NCBI GenBank assembly: GCA_963678705.1
Contig: OY783203.1
Coordinates: 5,456,001 to 5,520,000, forward strand
Origin: Panorpa germanica
Taxonomy: Eukaryota > Arthropoda > Insecta > Mecoptera > Panorpidae
Length of the DNA stretch: 64,000 nt
Direction: 5' to 3'
Shown: positions 1 through 11,985 of the stretch, piece by piece
Position numbering within the stretch: position 1 is the stretch's first letter
Layout of the letters: every line of letters starts with the position of its first letter
Made by a program: the position numbers and the translations under genes
The notes under the pieces: generated by a model
Seen by the model: only the letters and a program-made list of their open reading frames with translations
Told to the model about the DNA's origin: nothing
The model's database searches: none

Positions 1-97
1 CCGTCGAGTCAGGGTTATACTCGAATTTATATCAGACTTCCATATTGTTTGATACGATACACTGTCGTTTCTTGTTTCTCGTTTCTATATGTGGTAC

Positions 98-142
98 TGA
101 AGCTGTGGCTGTAGCTGAGGCTGTAGCTGTGGCAGATACAGT
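98..142 (+). repeat. GCTGTG/GCTGTA hexanucleotide repeat
   Basis: Imperfect six-base units (GCTGTGGCTGTAGCTGAGGC...) over about 45 bp. A minus-strand open frame crossing it is not protein-like. Confidence 0.6.
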
Positions 143-644
143 GGTATAAAAATAAACGTTGACCGCAATAAATTATGAACATAATTGAAGTCACATCATT
201 ATTTTCCATAGGACAATAGACGTGCCTGCACATATACATACACAAAATTAAACTAAAAGACAAGACTCGACAACCTAATATAAGAGTACCAGTACTTCTC
301 GCCATTGCCAATAGAGGGCAACGGCAACGCATCGCTGTAAAAGAGCAATGGAGGCAACGGATCTTTGCATTGCATCCTTGTGCAAATTTGTTTCGCACGG
401 GTAGAAATATGATTGCCCGCGGACTAAATTTAATTCATTATAAAATTAATAACGACAAAGATTAATAACAAAACAAATTTACAAAACATTCTATTTCAAC
501 AATATTTTATTTGAAATTTAACTCAAGTGTGACAAGAAGTGGCAAGCGTGAGAAGACGAAGGCGCTTCTAAAAAAAACTAGATAAAATATATTTTTTCAA
601 GTGTCTTTATTTGAATAGAAATTTTATTTGTATATTCTTTTAAA

Positions 645-885
645 AATTTATTTATTTTACATTGGCCTATTTCGGATACTGAGTCCGTCGACCTCCTACT
701 ATGTTGGCGGTTTTTATGGTGCCGTATCCTTGTATAGGTGTATGAACTATACTGCTGGTTAATTAGGTTCACATAATTAATTTTAATTTTTAGCAACCAT
801 ACCTAAAAAATATAACGCTGGTCCGCTTACCAAACCCGAGCAAAACAGTCTGGCGTCAACCATAAGTAAATGCTCTGGGCCACTT
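645..885 (-). mobile_element. tRNA-derived SINE, copy 1
   Basis: Read on the minus strand it has the layout shared by the window's main SINE family. First comes a tRNA-like head with A-box (near GGCCNNGAGC) and B-box (GGTTCGATTCC-like), then a body with TTTCTGGGTTTGGTTG and TTATTAGGCAGTGGTGTAG, then the 3' end CATAGTAGGAGGTCGTCGGT...GGCCGACGTTAAATAAAT. This copy is nearly full length but diverged. Confidence 0.85.
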
Positions 886-1640
886 TTTATATTATATACC
901 ACTGGTTTAATGGTGCTGTGCGTAATGTTTACAAGCACTCCGTAAATTTAAAAAATAAATTTTGGAATAGTACAAGTATATTATGTACATATGTATAAAT
1001 AAACGTAAATTTTACTTATTTTATTGGAACGGATTAGTTGTGACTGTGTCTCTAACACATTAGTCATAGTGAAGCATTCTGCAAATATTTACTGGAGCCT
1101 AATATATAACAAATTTACTTAAAAACTCTACTTAGCCACAACACGCGTGATCTAATTACTACAACATAAGTGGGTTTATACTTTTACAATATACGTCATG
1201 TTTTCAGAGTCGTGTGGTAAATTTTCTTATTATGATGCAAGTCTTCTATTTGATTACACTTTATTCTTATTGCTAATATTCAAAATTAAAAAATGCAAAT
1301 TTATGTAAAAAAACATTCTTCTTACGTAATGTAACACTATGTCACATTACAATTCAATAATATTTCTTAATAATACTTGGGATGAAATGCAAAATTTAGA
1401 ACATTTAGCAGCACAAAAATCGAACCCGAAGATAAGCATTTAACCCCTACTATTATTGTAAAGAACGTATTTACAATGAGTATGCAATATGCATAAATCT
1501 ATTTACATCCTCCTACATATTATAATGTTCCAACCGTATGTTTATTTTCTTATATGTTTGGTTCGAATTTTGTATGATAGCTTGAAAACAGCTCCACGCA
1601 TTTTTTTGGAAATAGTCTATTTCGTAGAGAAAATAATTCT
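886..1640. other. intergenic, nothing recognised
   Basis: AT-rich sequence between a SINE and a dispersed repeat. A short AAAATCGAACCCGAAGATAA near 1421 could be a scrap of an inverted SINE head. Confidence 0.5.
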
Positions 1641-1689
1641 AAGACTTTAGGCGCACTCGGTTTTTTCCCTGAATTTTCTAGAATCCCAT

Positions 1690-2265
1690 AATTTTGGAAA
1701 AACTGGGAAAAAAATGGGCAATTTATCGCTGTATAACTTTTAATTCGTAAAAGATAGAAAGGTGAAATTTTGCATGTATTACGCTATTAAACGCACGCAT
1801 ATTTCAGAATTTAGAAATTCAAAATTTTATAAAAGGGGTGTTGACAAAATTAAGGGGCCCATTTGGAAACTTTTGAGAAAGCTCAAATTTTGGATTGTGA
1901 ATATCTTATTAAAGAAAAAGAAAATCAAAATTCAAAATTTTTATTTGGGGACACGGGGGCGGTTTTTGCTAAGGGTAAAATTTGTGCTAGAAGGTTAAAA
2001 TTTTGTATATGGGCTAACTTTGGTACCTAATTTATGAATCGAAAAAAAAATTCCCAAATTTTGAAAAGAAGTTGGTTAAATTTCGAATAAATTGAAAATA
2101 TTTTATATTTTGTTGAAAAAAATATATTTCTTTAGTCAGTTTATACGAAAAATGATTTGTTATTGTAAGTAAAATTAATATAAAACGAGTTAAATATTTC
2201 AATTTAAAAATGAATTAGAATTTGAAATGGGGGTAAGCTTGTGACGGGGGTAAACTCTAGTTGCC
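1690..2265 (+). repeat. AT-rich dispersed repeat, copy A
   Basis: Contains GGGGCCCATTTGGAAACTTT, ATGGGCTAACTTTGGTACCT, GAATCGAAAAAAAAATTCCC, and ends in GGGGTAAACTCTAG. The same blocks appear inverted and in matching order at 57530-57975. The element type is unrecognised. Confidence 0.65.
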
Positions 2266-2269
2266 TATA

Positions 2270-3068
2270 AATTGGTAATTAATAAAAATTATTTCCTTGT
2301 ATTTGTTGCATATGCTTTCTTATGTCATTTTTTTTATATCTCGTACCTGTACATACAAGCAACGAGTCATGTGATTTGATACATATGTATGGTGTACAAT
2401 GTACATACATACGTATACAACGTGTTACTGGGCTAATATATGTAGAAGCAGTAACGATTAATCTTTTGAGACGTGCTAGGAATCTAGTACGAAGACTTCA
2501 TTTTATTGCAATTTAATGTCGATATTACATATATTTAGAAACAGCAGTTAAGTGCTTTGACACCCATTAAGACTATGTTTAAGTATATATTCAAATTCAA
2601 ATACAACAGTGTAAGAATATTTATAATTTTAAAATGTATTGTTATTTTAACAGTGTTTGTTTTCTGGTTTTGTTCACTATGTTTTTACTTTATTTTTTTT
2701 CATCATGCGTTTCTTTGTATTGTTTGATGCTTCTATGGATGGATATGGATTCAGTTAACCCAAAATTACTATTGACGCCTTACTAGTACTATCGCCAGGT
2801 TGTCTGCATTACTTAAACTTACTTATTGTATATATTACATAATTCATTGTGTAGTAATAGACGATAAGAATAAAGATCAATTGTTTTACATAAATTACGA
2901 GATATTTAAAGAAAATTAATTGTTGAATGAATTTTTGAGACTTATGTATCCTTATAAGGGTTTTTTGTACGTGACAAACATATTTTAATTATAAATATTG
3001 TATTATTTTTATTCATATTTTTATTTACGATTGATGAATTTATTATTATTTTCAATAACAAATATTAG
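2270..3068. other. intergenic, nothing recognised
   Basis: AT-rich, with no protein-like frame and no repeat family shared with the rest of the window. Confidence 0.5.
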
Positions 3069-3408
3069 TTAGGGGCCATCCGTAAATTTCATCACAAACA
3101 AATTTCCTGCTATACTGCTCCCTCTCCCATGTGTCATATTTTGCGAAATATGGGTGTGATGTCACACATTTAAATTCATAAATATTTTTGGAATATTGCA
3201 TAGTTTTTAGAATAAATGACCTTTTGTTTTTTTTTAGATCGCAAGGAATTTTCTAATTTTTTCATAATATTACCTTTTTTTAACTTCTTTTTTCTAATTT
3301 TTTTAATATATTTTATACTACATGTGACGTTAAAATACTTCCGAACAACACCCACCCCCCTTCCTTGTCACAATTTTTGGACCCCTGTAATTTATGGATA
3401 GTCCCTAA
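3069..3408. mobile_element. MITE with GGCCATCCGTAAATT terminal repeats, copy A
   Basis: Left TTAGGGGCCATCCGTAAATT and inverted right TTAGGGACTATCCATAAATT. The interior has TTGTCACAATTTTTGGACCC near the right end. 340 bp, no credible gene. Members of the same family start at 35661, 45361 and 46521. Confidence 0.75.
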
Positions 3409-4091
3409 CAAACTATACGTTAAATGTTCATATATTTGTTCACACATTGTACTGAAAGACGTCGGAAGAAGTCGCGAAAATAGTAATCACAAATAAACCT
3501 TAACCCCCTCCCATTTTCCTACTCCCCTTTTTCCTAACCCCCATTTTTCTAACCCACCGTCGTACCTTCTTATCCTTGCCAATCTTGTTTTAGACAAAAT
3601 ATTAATTTTACAAAATAATTTTTAGGTTAATTCAAACGTCGTTGAACTTTTTTTAGGTTTTACCCTAAATACAATACATTGTTTTCTACATAAAGAGAAA
3701 AGTCAAAAAACATTTACATTTCAAACAGCGTACTAACAGTAATGTGTATAATCATGAATATGATAAGTATATTTGTATACAATAAATAAAGTTTAAAAAC
3801 AATTAATAAAAACTCATAAGAAAAATAGAAATAAGACGGTATATATTTGTTTATTGACCCTCTTTCCTTAAGCCCCATTAATTGCAGTTCTACATAAAAA
3901 GAGCAACATATAATTTGTATCGAGGGTTCATGAGGCAATGATTCCTAATAGTAAATATCATTAGTATTATCACATTGCTACTTTTTTCATTATAAATTAT
4001 TTCTTATATGAAATATTTCTTTAATAAAAATAATTCCTTAGAAATACTATATGTATTTATTAAATATATAAAATAAATAGAATTATGTATA

Positions 4092-4139
<48 letters not shown>

Positions 4140-4640
4140 TTGGACATAGCATCGTCAGAAACTAAATTGCTTCTTTGCTAATACAATGTTGAAATGCAAG
4201 TGTATGTATTTTTTGAGATTGTATAAAGTCGGGAATATCCGTGCATATCTACATGAATATATACATTCATATATACATCGACTTCAAAATTGTATTAGTT
4301 TTCTTTTCCAGTTTTTATCATCTTATTAGTTAAATCTGTATAAAGAGACAAGCGGTACCATAGTTTCATACACAATACTCACATTTCAAATATTTTAATA
4401 TTATTAATATTGAATTAAAATAGAATTTGAACCTCTTTGTTTATACAGAGTATTCAGTAGAAAAGTTTTAATATTGATTCAAACTCGAAACAGAATATTA
4501 CAACCAATTTGTTTATTGATATTAAATTGAACAAATAAATGCCCATGCCTAGACTGAAAATTTGGCTCTTCATTGTCTATCAATTTTATAAAAAATTTTT
4601 TTTTTTCTTTTAGGTTTTAATTTCTTTCTTTCTTTCAAGT
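3409..4640. other. intergenic with C-rich patch
   Basis: A patch at about 3498-3555 has irregular CCTAACCCCCATTTTT-type repeats. A TA microsatellite follows at 4093. Otherwise plain AT-rich DNA. Confidence 0.5.
4093..4138. repeat. TA microsatellite
   Basis: Uninterrupted (TA)n run of about 45 bp. Confidence 0.95.
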
Positions 4641-4902
4641 CAACAGCACTGTAGCAGAGAGCGTTGATGCTCGGCAATAGATTACAGTCTCTTCGAGTTC
4701 GATTCTCAGACCAGCGCTATTTTCTGGGTTTGGTTGTTTCGTTCAACTGATTCATTTGTATTGTGTAATAAATGTATTATGCAGTGATCTAGACCAAATA
4801 TGGCCTTGATATCATACAAACTGCTAACATAGTAAGTGGTCGTTTGTGATAGGACTCAGCATCGGAAGTAGGCCGACGTTAAAAAAGCAAATAAAATAAA
4901 TG
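4641..4902 (+). mobile_element. tRNA-derived SINE, copy 2 (full length)
   Basis: Tandem head (GCAGAGAGCGTTGATGC), B-box GAGTTCGATTCTCAG, body TTTCTGGGTTTGGTTG, and 3' end GGACTCAGCATCGGAAGTAG...CCGACGTTA followed by an A/T-rich tail. It is among the most complete copies, so it defines the element at about 260 bp. Confidence 0.9.
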
Positions 4903-5037
4903 CATAAGTAATATTTAGTGTTCATCAGATCTTTTTTTTTATTATATTACTAGGATTTCAACAACTAGGTGTTATTTTACTAGGTGTTAATTGTGTGTGT
5001 GTTTTTTTTGTTTCTTTATCATTTGATGAGTTAATTC

Positions 5038-5142
5038 TTTGCCAGTCATGAAGTACATATATTTCATGTCCTGGAATCGAATGCGGACCTTAGCATTGCT
5101 GAGTGTTAGAGTCTATGACGTAACGACATCGGCCACCCATTA
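5038..5142 (-). mobile_element. second tRNA-like SINE family fragment
   Basis: On the minus strand it reads GTGGCCGATGTCGTTACGTC... with a B-box-like GCATTCGATTCCAGG about 60 bp on. The head differs from the main SINE family. Only the tRNA-like portion is recognisable. Confidence 0.5.
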
Positions 5143-5479
5143 CATACATTAATTTTCATAACATTCAGTAAATTATATACATTTTTTTTTGTAAAATTCA
5201 TACAAAAATTCAAGATAATGCATCTAAAAGAAATTAATAATCCCGTTCTTAATTGTAATATGAATTTGTGTATTAAATTTGTATTAATTTTAAGAACATT
5301 TTTAACAGTGCACTAATATAAAATATGCAGCCTCTGGATATCGGATTAAATTTGTAATTTAAATATTCTGGTCCAATCTTATACATAACTCATAATCACT
5401 ACTCGTATACAAACCACTTAATTTAAATATATAGCTTTATTTTTGTAATATTGGACTGTCTTACACTACTCAGTTGCAA

Positions 5480-5640
5480 AATGAACCGTGGAATAAGCTT
5501 ATGGCAATCTAGCTTTGCACTGCAAGACAATTTCTATATGAGAAGTTCATAATGAACTTTGAAATTAATGTGTGGTAAACTAACAAGTGTGAACCTTGCA
5601 GCGCAAGACAATTTTCTATATCTAATAAATAATATCCTAA
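5480..5640 (+). repeat. two-unit minisatellite-like repeat
   Basis: Two imperfect units of about 75 bp, each with TGGAATAAGCTTATGGCAA- or TGAAATTAATGTGTGGTAA-like starts and GCAAGACAATTTTCTATAT ends. The same unit recurs at 39055-39290. Confidence 0.6.
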
Positions 5641-5693
5641 TATGTCAAATAGATATTTTGAAATAAGTTTCAAGTATATTATCTAAGTACGGA

Positions 5694-5960
5694 CCCAGTA
5701 AACAATTTGGTGAAGTGTCCTATTTAGTGACGTTCGAGTCACTCGTACAATTCAATTCTAACGCTTTACAAGTTCGAAGCAACAACACAGAAACCAATTT
5801 TAGTTCAAATTTATTCCCTACCTGTCAAGATTTTGTGAAATAAAATCTGATATATGTAGTCTTAGCAAGTTCGTTAATAGTTCAAAATTGATACACAAAA
5901 GTCGCTTTTAGTTCAAATTGATTCTCTACCTGACACAGATTTTGTGTTAGTTGTTAGAAT
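5694..5960 (+). mobile_element. diverged relative of the CCCAGTAAAC MITE
   Basis: The left 45 bp (CCCAGTAAACAATTTGGTGA, TATTTAGTGACG) match the 254-bp MITE. The interior then diverges and contains two imperfect direct copies, about 108 bp apart, of TTTTAGTTCAAATT followed by CTACCTG. No right end is visible. Confidence 0.55.
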
Positions 5961-6510
5961 TTTTTCATAATAATATTCTTTCTTTTTCCAACATCATTCA
6001 TTAAGTAGCAGTTGTTTCTTTCACACTTGGATATATTTTTTTCTTAATTTAATCGATTAAATTAAGATTAATAAGTTGTCCTTAAGTTCTATAAATATTT
6101 ATGGGCGTGTGGGTCTATTTTCTCATTGATATTCTTGTAAATTGTTGTTATTATAAAATTGTCCTATTTTATATCAATAGGAATTTAAATTATGGAACCA
6201 TTTATTTTCCCATTCTAAAGACACTATCATACGTAAATAAATGAATAAAAATTGTTGGAATTGTTATTATGTTTGTATACAGTATAAATTGAAGGCTTAT
6301 ATCAGATCTGGACATTTACAGTCGGACATTATGTATACTGCAATCATTTCGTATCAATTCCATAGGCGCACCGCACCATCTTCAGTTTTTGTAGGGGCTT
6401 CGTAAAAAAATCTCGATATATTTTGCAATGAATGACACCTGTGGAGACGCTCTTTAAGAAGTTAGTCTCGTTCGGATCCCTAAAAACATCGGCGTTAGGA
6501 AGGAGATCAA
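5961..6510. other. intergenic with a GC-balanced patch
   Basis: AT-rich up to 6340, then about 170 bp of more balanced sequence abutting the MITE at 6511. A 65-codon minus-strand frame (contains FRDPNETNFLKSVSTGVIHC) spans it; I do not recognise the protein. It may be a transposon scrap. Confidence 0.4.
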
Positions 6511-6796
6511 GGCCCTCCGCATACGAGTCGACTGATTGCAAACTAGTCGAGCCGTGTTTCGTGACTCTGTAGAATTTTTACCAATAGCATAACAGTATGT
6601 ATGTATTTAAATACTTTTGATAGTATTTTTGCACATCTCTGTTCATGATGTCACCATCAAAAGCATGCAATCAAGCATGCCCTCCGACCGAGAAACAGAG
6701 TCGCTGAAAACGTATCACGTTCGTTCTCTCACTAACAACACAGTTCTATTCTCATTCGGTTCGGGCAGATTCGGGGCTAAGGTTTGCAATCAGGCC
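6511..6796. mobile_element. related Harbinger-type MITE, shorter and degraded
   Basis: Shares with the element at 32726 the left end GGCCCTCCGCATACGAGTCG, the internal segment ACTGATTGCAAACTAG..., ATGATGTCACCATCAAAAGC, CCTCCGACCGAGAAAC, and the right-hand CATTCGGTTCGGGCAGATTC. Part of the right terminal repeat is deleted and no clean TAA duplication remains. Confidence 0.75.
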
Positions 6797-7084
6797 TTAA
6801 TCTAAAGAATAACTATAACAATATTAAAACTTATAATTCCAAATTTATGTCAAATTATTTTAAAATATAAATGATGATGTATAAATGTTTATGATATAGG
6901 TCACATAACACTATATATTAGGTAGCATTTGTTACTTTGTTGAAGTTTTGTTCTTCATTTTACCGCCAGTAAAAATTTCTGCACTCGCTTATGCCTCTAT
7001 GGGTACATCAGAGAAGCAAAATTTTAAAAAAATCATTAGACTGTGGTTCTTAACTTGAATTACTTGACTTATACACTTTTATTT

Positions 7085-7312
7085 ATTTAATTTATTTAAC
7101 ATCGATCTATTTATTATGTTGCAGCCTCACATACGAGTATTTGAGCCGCACAGCTGCTTAATACGTATTTATTATTATGTGAGTCATAATCAATTTGTCG
7201 TTGGTACTAACTAAACTCTGAAAATATAGCGCTGGTTCGAGAATCGAACACGCAGACATATCAGTCTGACATCAAGCGTAAATGCTCTTGACCACTCTAC
7301 CGTCTAAAGACC
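7085..7312 (-). mobile_element. tRNA-derived SINE, copy 3
   Basis: Minus-strand copy of the main family: AAATAAAT-rich 3' end at the left, a degraded body, then complement of the B-box (GAGAATCGAACACGCAG) and head (GCTCTTGACCACTCTACCGT) at the right. Nearly full length, with an internal divergent stretch. Confidence 0.85.
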
Positions 7313-7994
7313 TTTACTCGTATATACATGTATATAAAACACAAATTTTGTGTGTGTCAGTAAAGTAATGGATCAGTTTGGTCTAGATTCATATATAAAG
7401 TGAAAAGAAGGAGACAGTCGAATTAACTTATTCCGAACGCCGCCACTGGTTTTTATTGCATATATAAATACGATATATTTTCTATATAATTTAAAGATTG
7501 CATACTAGAAATCTAAACGCTTTTGATTCTTAGCTTAATGTTAATTCCTTGAACGTCTACGATTCTAAAAGATTGCAGTTAAAAGTAATGATTATAAGAA
7601 TTAAATTGTTTTCTTTGTATATGTATGAGTATGTATGTATATATTCTATTAAACAAAGTAAAATAAGAACTTTGTTTCTTAATTAAAAATACAATAAAAG
7701 AAATGAGAAAAACTGCATTCAATTTCTTGTTAGAGGAAGTTTAAAATAAATATTCATATATAATTTTAAATATAAAATTATAAACAAAAACAAAGAAGAT
7801 AAAAAAAAGTAAGTGCATTGCCCAAAGTTTAATGGCCACAGTGATTGAAGTATATTATTGCGCAATATTGTATGTTTTTTATTATAAACATTTATTCGTG
7901 ATGATATAGTATATAAATAAAATAAAAAAAAACTACTTTTGTAAGTGCGTGAAATAAGAGTCTGATACATTACGTGGTTTTTGGAGTTTGTGAG

Positions 7995-8080
7995 TAGGGA
8001 AAGAGAGAGAGAGTGGTTGTCGGGTCGGCGGGTCGACGAGTCGACTATTTAGTTCTCTCGGCTTACGAGGGTATGTTTTC
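7995..8080. promoter_or_regulatory. GAGA-rich and GC-rich island
   Basis: An (AG)n run at 8001-8013 giving overlapping GAGAG words is followed by a GTCGGGTCGGCGGGTCGACG-type GC tract and a CTCTC word near 8054. GAGA factor and Pipsqueak sites of this sort are common in fly Hox PREs and promoters. The surroundings are strongly AT-rich. Function is inferred from motif only. Confidence 0.3.
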
Positions 8081-9581
8081 GTTGTGTTCTGACACGCTTT
8101 TCTCAAATTATGTTACGTTTTATATCATTTACGGACACTTTGTCTACATTATTACACATATGTCAAATTTTGATGTATAAAATGTTTAAAAATATTTTAT
8201 ATAAATATGCTTTTAACTTAGTTTATATTATGTGCAGAGATCTCATGCAAAACACTCTTGGGCTCGTTACGTTGACAGTCATGGTAAACATTTGAACGTG
8301 CCTCACGTTTGTGATAATGATGTTAAAGAAATGATATTATTAAAGTTTATGGTTTATATTACAATAACACATTTTGACTAGATAGAGAGTAACATGTGAC
8401 GATTGAAGACAGTGAAGAAGTAAAACTTACTTACTTTTCAATACTTTTCTAACCATAAAAAAATATCGGTTTCACATAAAAAAACTCAAGCAAATGCAGG
8501 TAGTTTATTTCGATGAAAATAATATTTTTTTATGATTAATATTAATTATATAAATGAGCCAAGAATAATATAATGGGTTACCTAATAAGAACACATCAAT
8601 TTTTTTAAAAACTCTAAAAACGACCATTTACATAAAATTATTTTCAAATTATAATGGTATATACCAATAAATACAATTAAAAAATAAATTTAATTGACAT
8701 TTTATGCTGTATACTATTTTTCATTTAATATAAATATATATAATTCTTATTTTATGATCCTATAGAGTCTTACCCTCATATATTATAAACTTCAAGAAAG
8801 GTGGCCGTACATTGAAGACAAGACTCTCCTTAGACGAGGTAATTGATAGATCGTCGTCAAATTATATTACTTTCATATGACAGTTTTTGAAATTCTATAT
8901 ACAAATAATAATTTATACTACAACAAGCTTGCGGACCTAACTCTGACTTACTCTGCTTTGAATTAAACATATAATTCCAAACTCAGCCTTGGATTCACGC
9001 AGTTGATTACTTTTTTATTCGATTCCATTACGCCCGAAGACAATAGTCTGTTCTTCCCTGCCTCTGTTATAAGGCTTATTTTCATTATAATTTAACGTCT
9101 AAAAATATTTGAGACTATAATTCATAATAAAGCTATTAAACGAGTATTTTCGTATTTATGCTGCAATTCATGTTTATTTAATTTAACGTTTTCCAATTTT
9201 TGATAACTAATTGTCTTAGAAACTAGATACAATTACTTAAGAAAATTAATGACTAGTGACATATATACTTATTATATATAATTAATACACATACTTTGCG
9301 AAAAATATAAAAGAAATCAAGTTCAGTGTTTAAAGCAAGAAAAAGTTACAATAATAAAAAAATAACTAGTTACTCTGTCAGGCACATAAAATTATTAGTT
9401 ATTTGTAACTAGATACATTAGAATACTATTAATGTTGGAAAACAATGTAACACTTTTAAATAATAACTTATTGGTTTTCCAGTACGCGACGGCTTGTTCC
9501 ATTCAATTAAAGTTTTCTCTGGTCCACCACTGTTTATACATACTTAACTATGAATGTATGCATGATAAAGATTAATCATTG

Positions 9582-9582
9582 G

Positions 9583-9619
<37 letters not shown>
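9582..9619. repeat. TA microsatellite
   Basis: (TA)n with one CA interruption, about 38 bp. Confidence 0.9.
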
Positions 9620-9849
9620 GTAGTAGTAAAATAAGTTTAACAATGCTTACACCTCTTCAAAACAGTTATTACTTTATATATTTAAAATAAAATATATTTT
9701 TAAAATCATTCACATAAAGTGAAGTGTTTTTTTTTTGTTGTTGTTTATTTCTGAGTGCGTCACGGTAGGTAATATTAAATAATATTTATGTTACTCATAT
9801 CTCAATCCACCTACATTAGCACACCGTATTAATAAATATAACTAATGAA

Positions 9850-10020
9850 AAATTGTCTATGCACGCCATTCAAGAGTCCTGCGATATTACACGGTTTATG
9901 CATTTGATGCATTACCGCAAGGCATGCGAGCGCGATGGCTACATGTTAAACCTGCTTCTGCACCTCTCTGTACAACTCTAGACTTTACAGACAGCCACTT
10001 TGGCATGAAGTTCGCTAGAT
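9850..10020. other. GC-balanced island of unknown function
   Basis: About 170 bp with roughly balanced base composition and several CpGs (for example GCATGCGAGCGCGATGGC) inside AT-rich DNA, with no match to the repeat families seen elsewhere in the window. A 64-codon open frame starts inside it but looks non-protein-like. It is a candidate conserved non-coding element. Confidence 0.3.
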
Positions 10021-10737
10021 ATAAATTGACTGTATGTATGCACATATTTTTGTATTTGTTTTTATTAGTTATACATATATCAGTCGCTATTTTCCGATTT
10101 AAATCTGTTAAACTGTAATATATTGATTACGGATATTATTTATTAATGAGGAATTTACAAGAAATCCATATATTTTCGTCCTATTAATTTTGTTACTCTC
10201 TGACATTTCAAATTCGAAATAATATTTAAGGTTATGTTAGTTTATAAAAGAATTGAATTGTCCACTATTTGTTTTCAAAGGAAAATAATTCCTTCTCAAC
10301 CAAACAGCTAATTATTTCACAGGTGCCTGTGTTAGAAGCCATTTAAAGTCATTAAATCAGAATGTGAAATTAATTATCACTATATAAACTGTAGCACGTG
10401 TATATATAGCAGATACATTTTATTAAATAAATAATATTTGTTCACTCAAAATCGCTTTATTGATAGCTATCCTACACATAATGTGCTTATTCCTCACTCT
10501 GTTGTAGAACAGAGAAAAGAAGTGTAGAAATATCTAAAAGTGACGTCACTGAAGTTTACAAATGACATAGGTTTATCCCTTTAATTATTATAAATTGATT
10601 ATTGTTCCTTCTATTCTACACAAGTTTGATGATTTTTTTAATATGTTTGCAAAATTGTGACTAGCAATTTTTAAAATTAAATCCATATTTTATTTATATG
10701 ACAACAGAAAACAAATTAGCATTAATTTATTTTTCAG

Positions 10738-10784
10738 GAAGTCGATACCTCCCGGACCTTACTACAGCCTACTGCTCCTCAAAG
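10738..10784 (+). ncRNA. candidate small exon, about 39 kb upstream of abd-A
   Basis: A pyrimidine-rich TTTATTTTTCAG ends at 10737 and a donor AAAG/GTAAAT begins at 10785. Between them are 47 nt of about 50% GC in a stretch that is otherwise strongly AT-rich. It is open in at least one frame but too short to judge coding. In flies a long non-coding transcript (iab-8/msa) crosses the abd-A upstream region on the abd-A strand; a comparable transcript is a guess here. Confidence 0.3.
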
Positions 10785-11574
10785 GTAAATCTATTCCTGT
10801 TTTTAATCTAACTTAATAAGTGCCTTTATTATTTAAATGCTATAAAACAAGTGCTTTATACTCTCTCTAGAATTGTAGAAGACATACAGATTTATTTGTT
10901 GTTTGCTTAATAGTTTAAATAGCTTCTTAAGTCCACAACGAGTAACAGAAACGTATTCCGCCAATGTGCAACTACGCCCTATGTTAATTTCATCATCCGA
11001 ATAGGAGTTGGTGCTTTGGTTGTTGGGATTTTTTTCCAGTCTCGCAATATATTTAATTTATATATTTAATTTTCATTTAATTTATTATTAAGCGAAATAT
11101 TATAGCTAGTTTAATAAAACAATAACCGACACATTTTTAAATAAATTATAGATAGGTAGTATTTTAAATATTTGTTTTTATTTGGAATGTATAAGAGTCC
11201 ATTAAAAACCACCAAATTATCGTATTGTTTTTATTCTAATTAGCGTCTTGATTCGGTGTATCACTAATTAGAAGCGTAGAAACTTTGTAATAAATTATTT
11301 ATAATTTAAAAACATTAATTCATTTATTTGAATATATAATAGTCAGTTAAATTAAGGTTACACCGGCTCATTCTGTACTGATTGTTAATATGTTATATTT
11401 CTTCATTAATGAATTAAAAATTTATTAAGTATTTAAATTGCGGCCAATGGAATGGATAAAATAGGTTCAACATTTTATTTTTTTCTAATTTTAAAAACTA
11501 AACAACCTGGCATCAACACTTTTATATACTATGATCGCAATAGTAATTGATAGATATTGCACCGTAATTCCTTT

Positions 11575-11985
11575 AGGCAGGGGTATTGGCCATTGCGAGG
11601 CTCCGGGGTGGCAGATATTTACGAGGCCCCGGGGCGGCAGATCTTTGCGAGCCACTTGTTCTTTGTATAATTTATGTAAATTGTAAGTATATGTATTTTT
11701 GATGATAATTAACGAGAAATAAAATTTTATATTGGAAGTGTTATAAAAGTTAACAAGTACAAAGACGACAAATATTAATGATGATAACTAAGGTACATGA
11801 ATGCCTTAAAAGATATACGCAGTGATTCTAGTGGGATTTCTAAAGAGCGAGGCGTGAGATTCAAATACATATATAGTAATGAATTTTTCTACTTGGGTTG
11901 TTGCGCGAGAATGCGAGGCCGCTACAAGAGTGAGGCTCCGGGCGGTTGCCCTGCTTGCCACCCCCAACCTAGCCCCCCCCCCACC
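11575..11985 (+). repeat. dispersed repeat with GGCAGATCTTTGCGAG, copy A
   Basis: Starts around CAGGGGTATTGGCCATTGCG with short internal repeats of CGGGGCGGCAGATCTTTGCG. It then continues for about 230 bp (TTGTTCTTTGTATAATTTAT...GGGATTTCTAAAGAGCGAGG) nearly identical to 14041-14352. It ends in a C-rich GCTTGCCACCCCC tract. Probably a non-autonomous DNA element; no protein is encoded. Confidence 0.7.

Larger units (their letters stand above)
8300..11570. other. intergenic, SINE-free stretch
   Basis: About 3.3 kb with no SINE or MITE recognised. Besides the island at 9850-10020, the exon-like segment at 10738-10784 and a TA run, nothing is visible. Confidence 0.5.

Noticed and set aside
3498-3555. 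Telomere-like CCTAACCCCC repeats
   Set aside because: Insect telomere repeats are usually TTAGG/CCTAA in exact tandem. Here the units are irregular and T-interrupted, so this is a simple C/T-rich patch.
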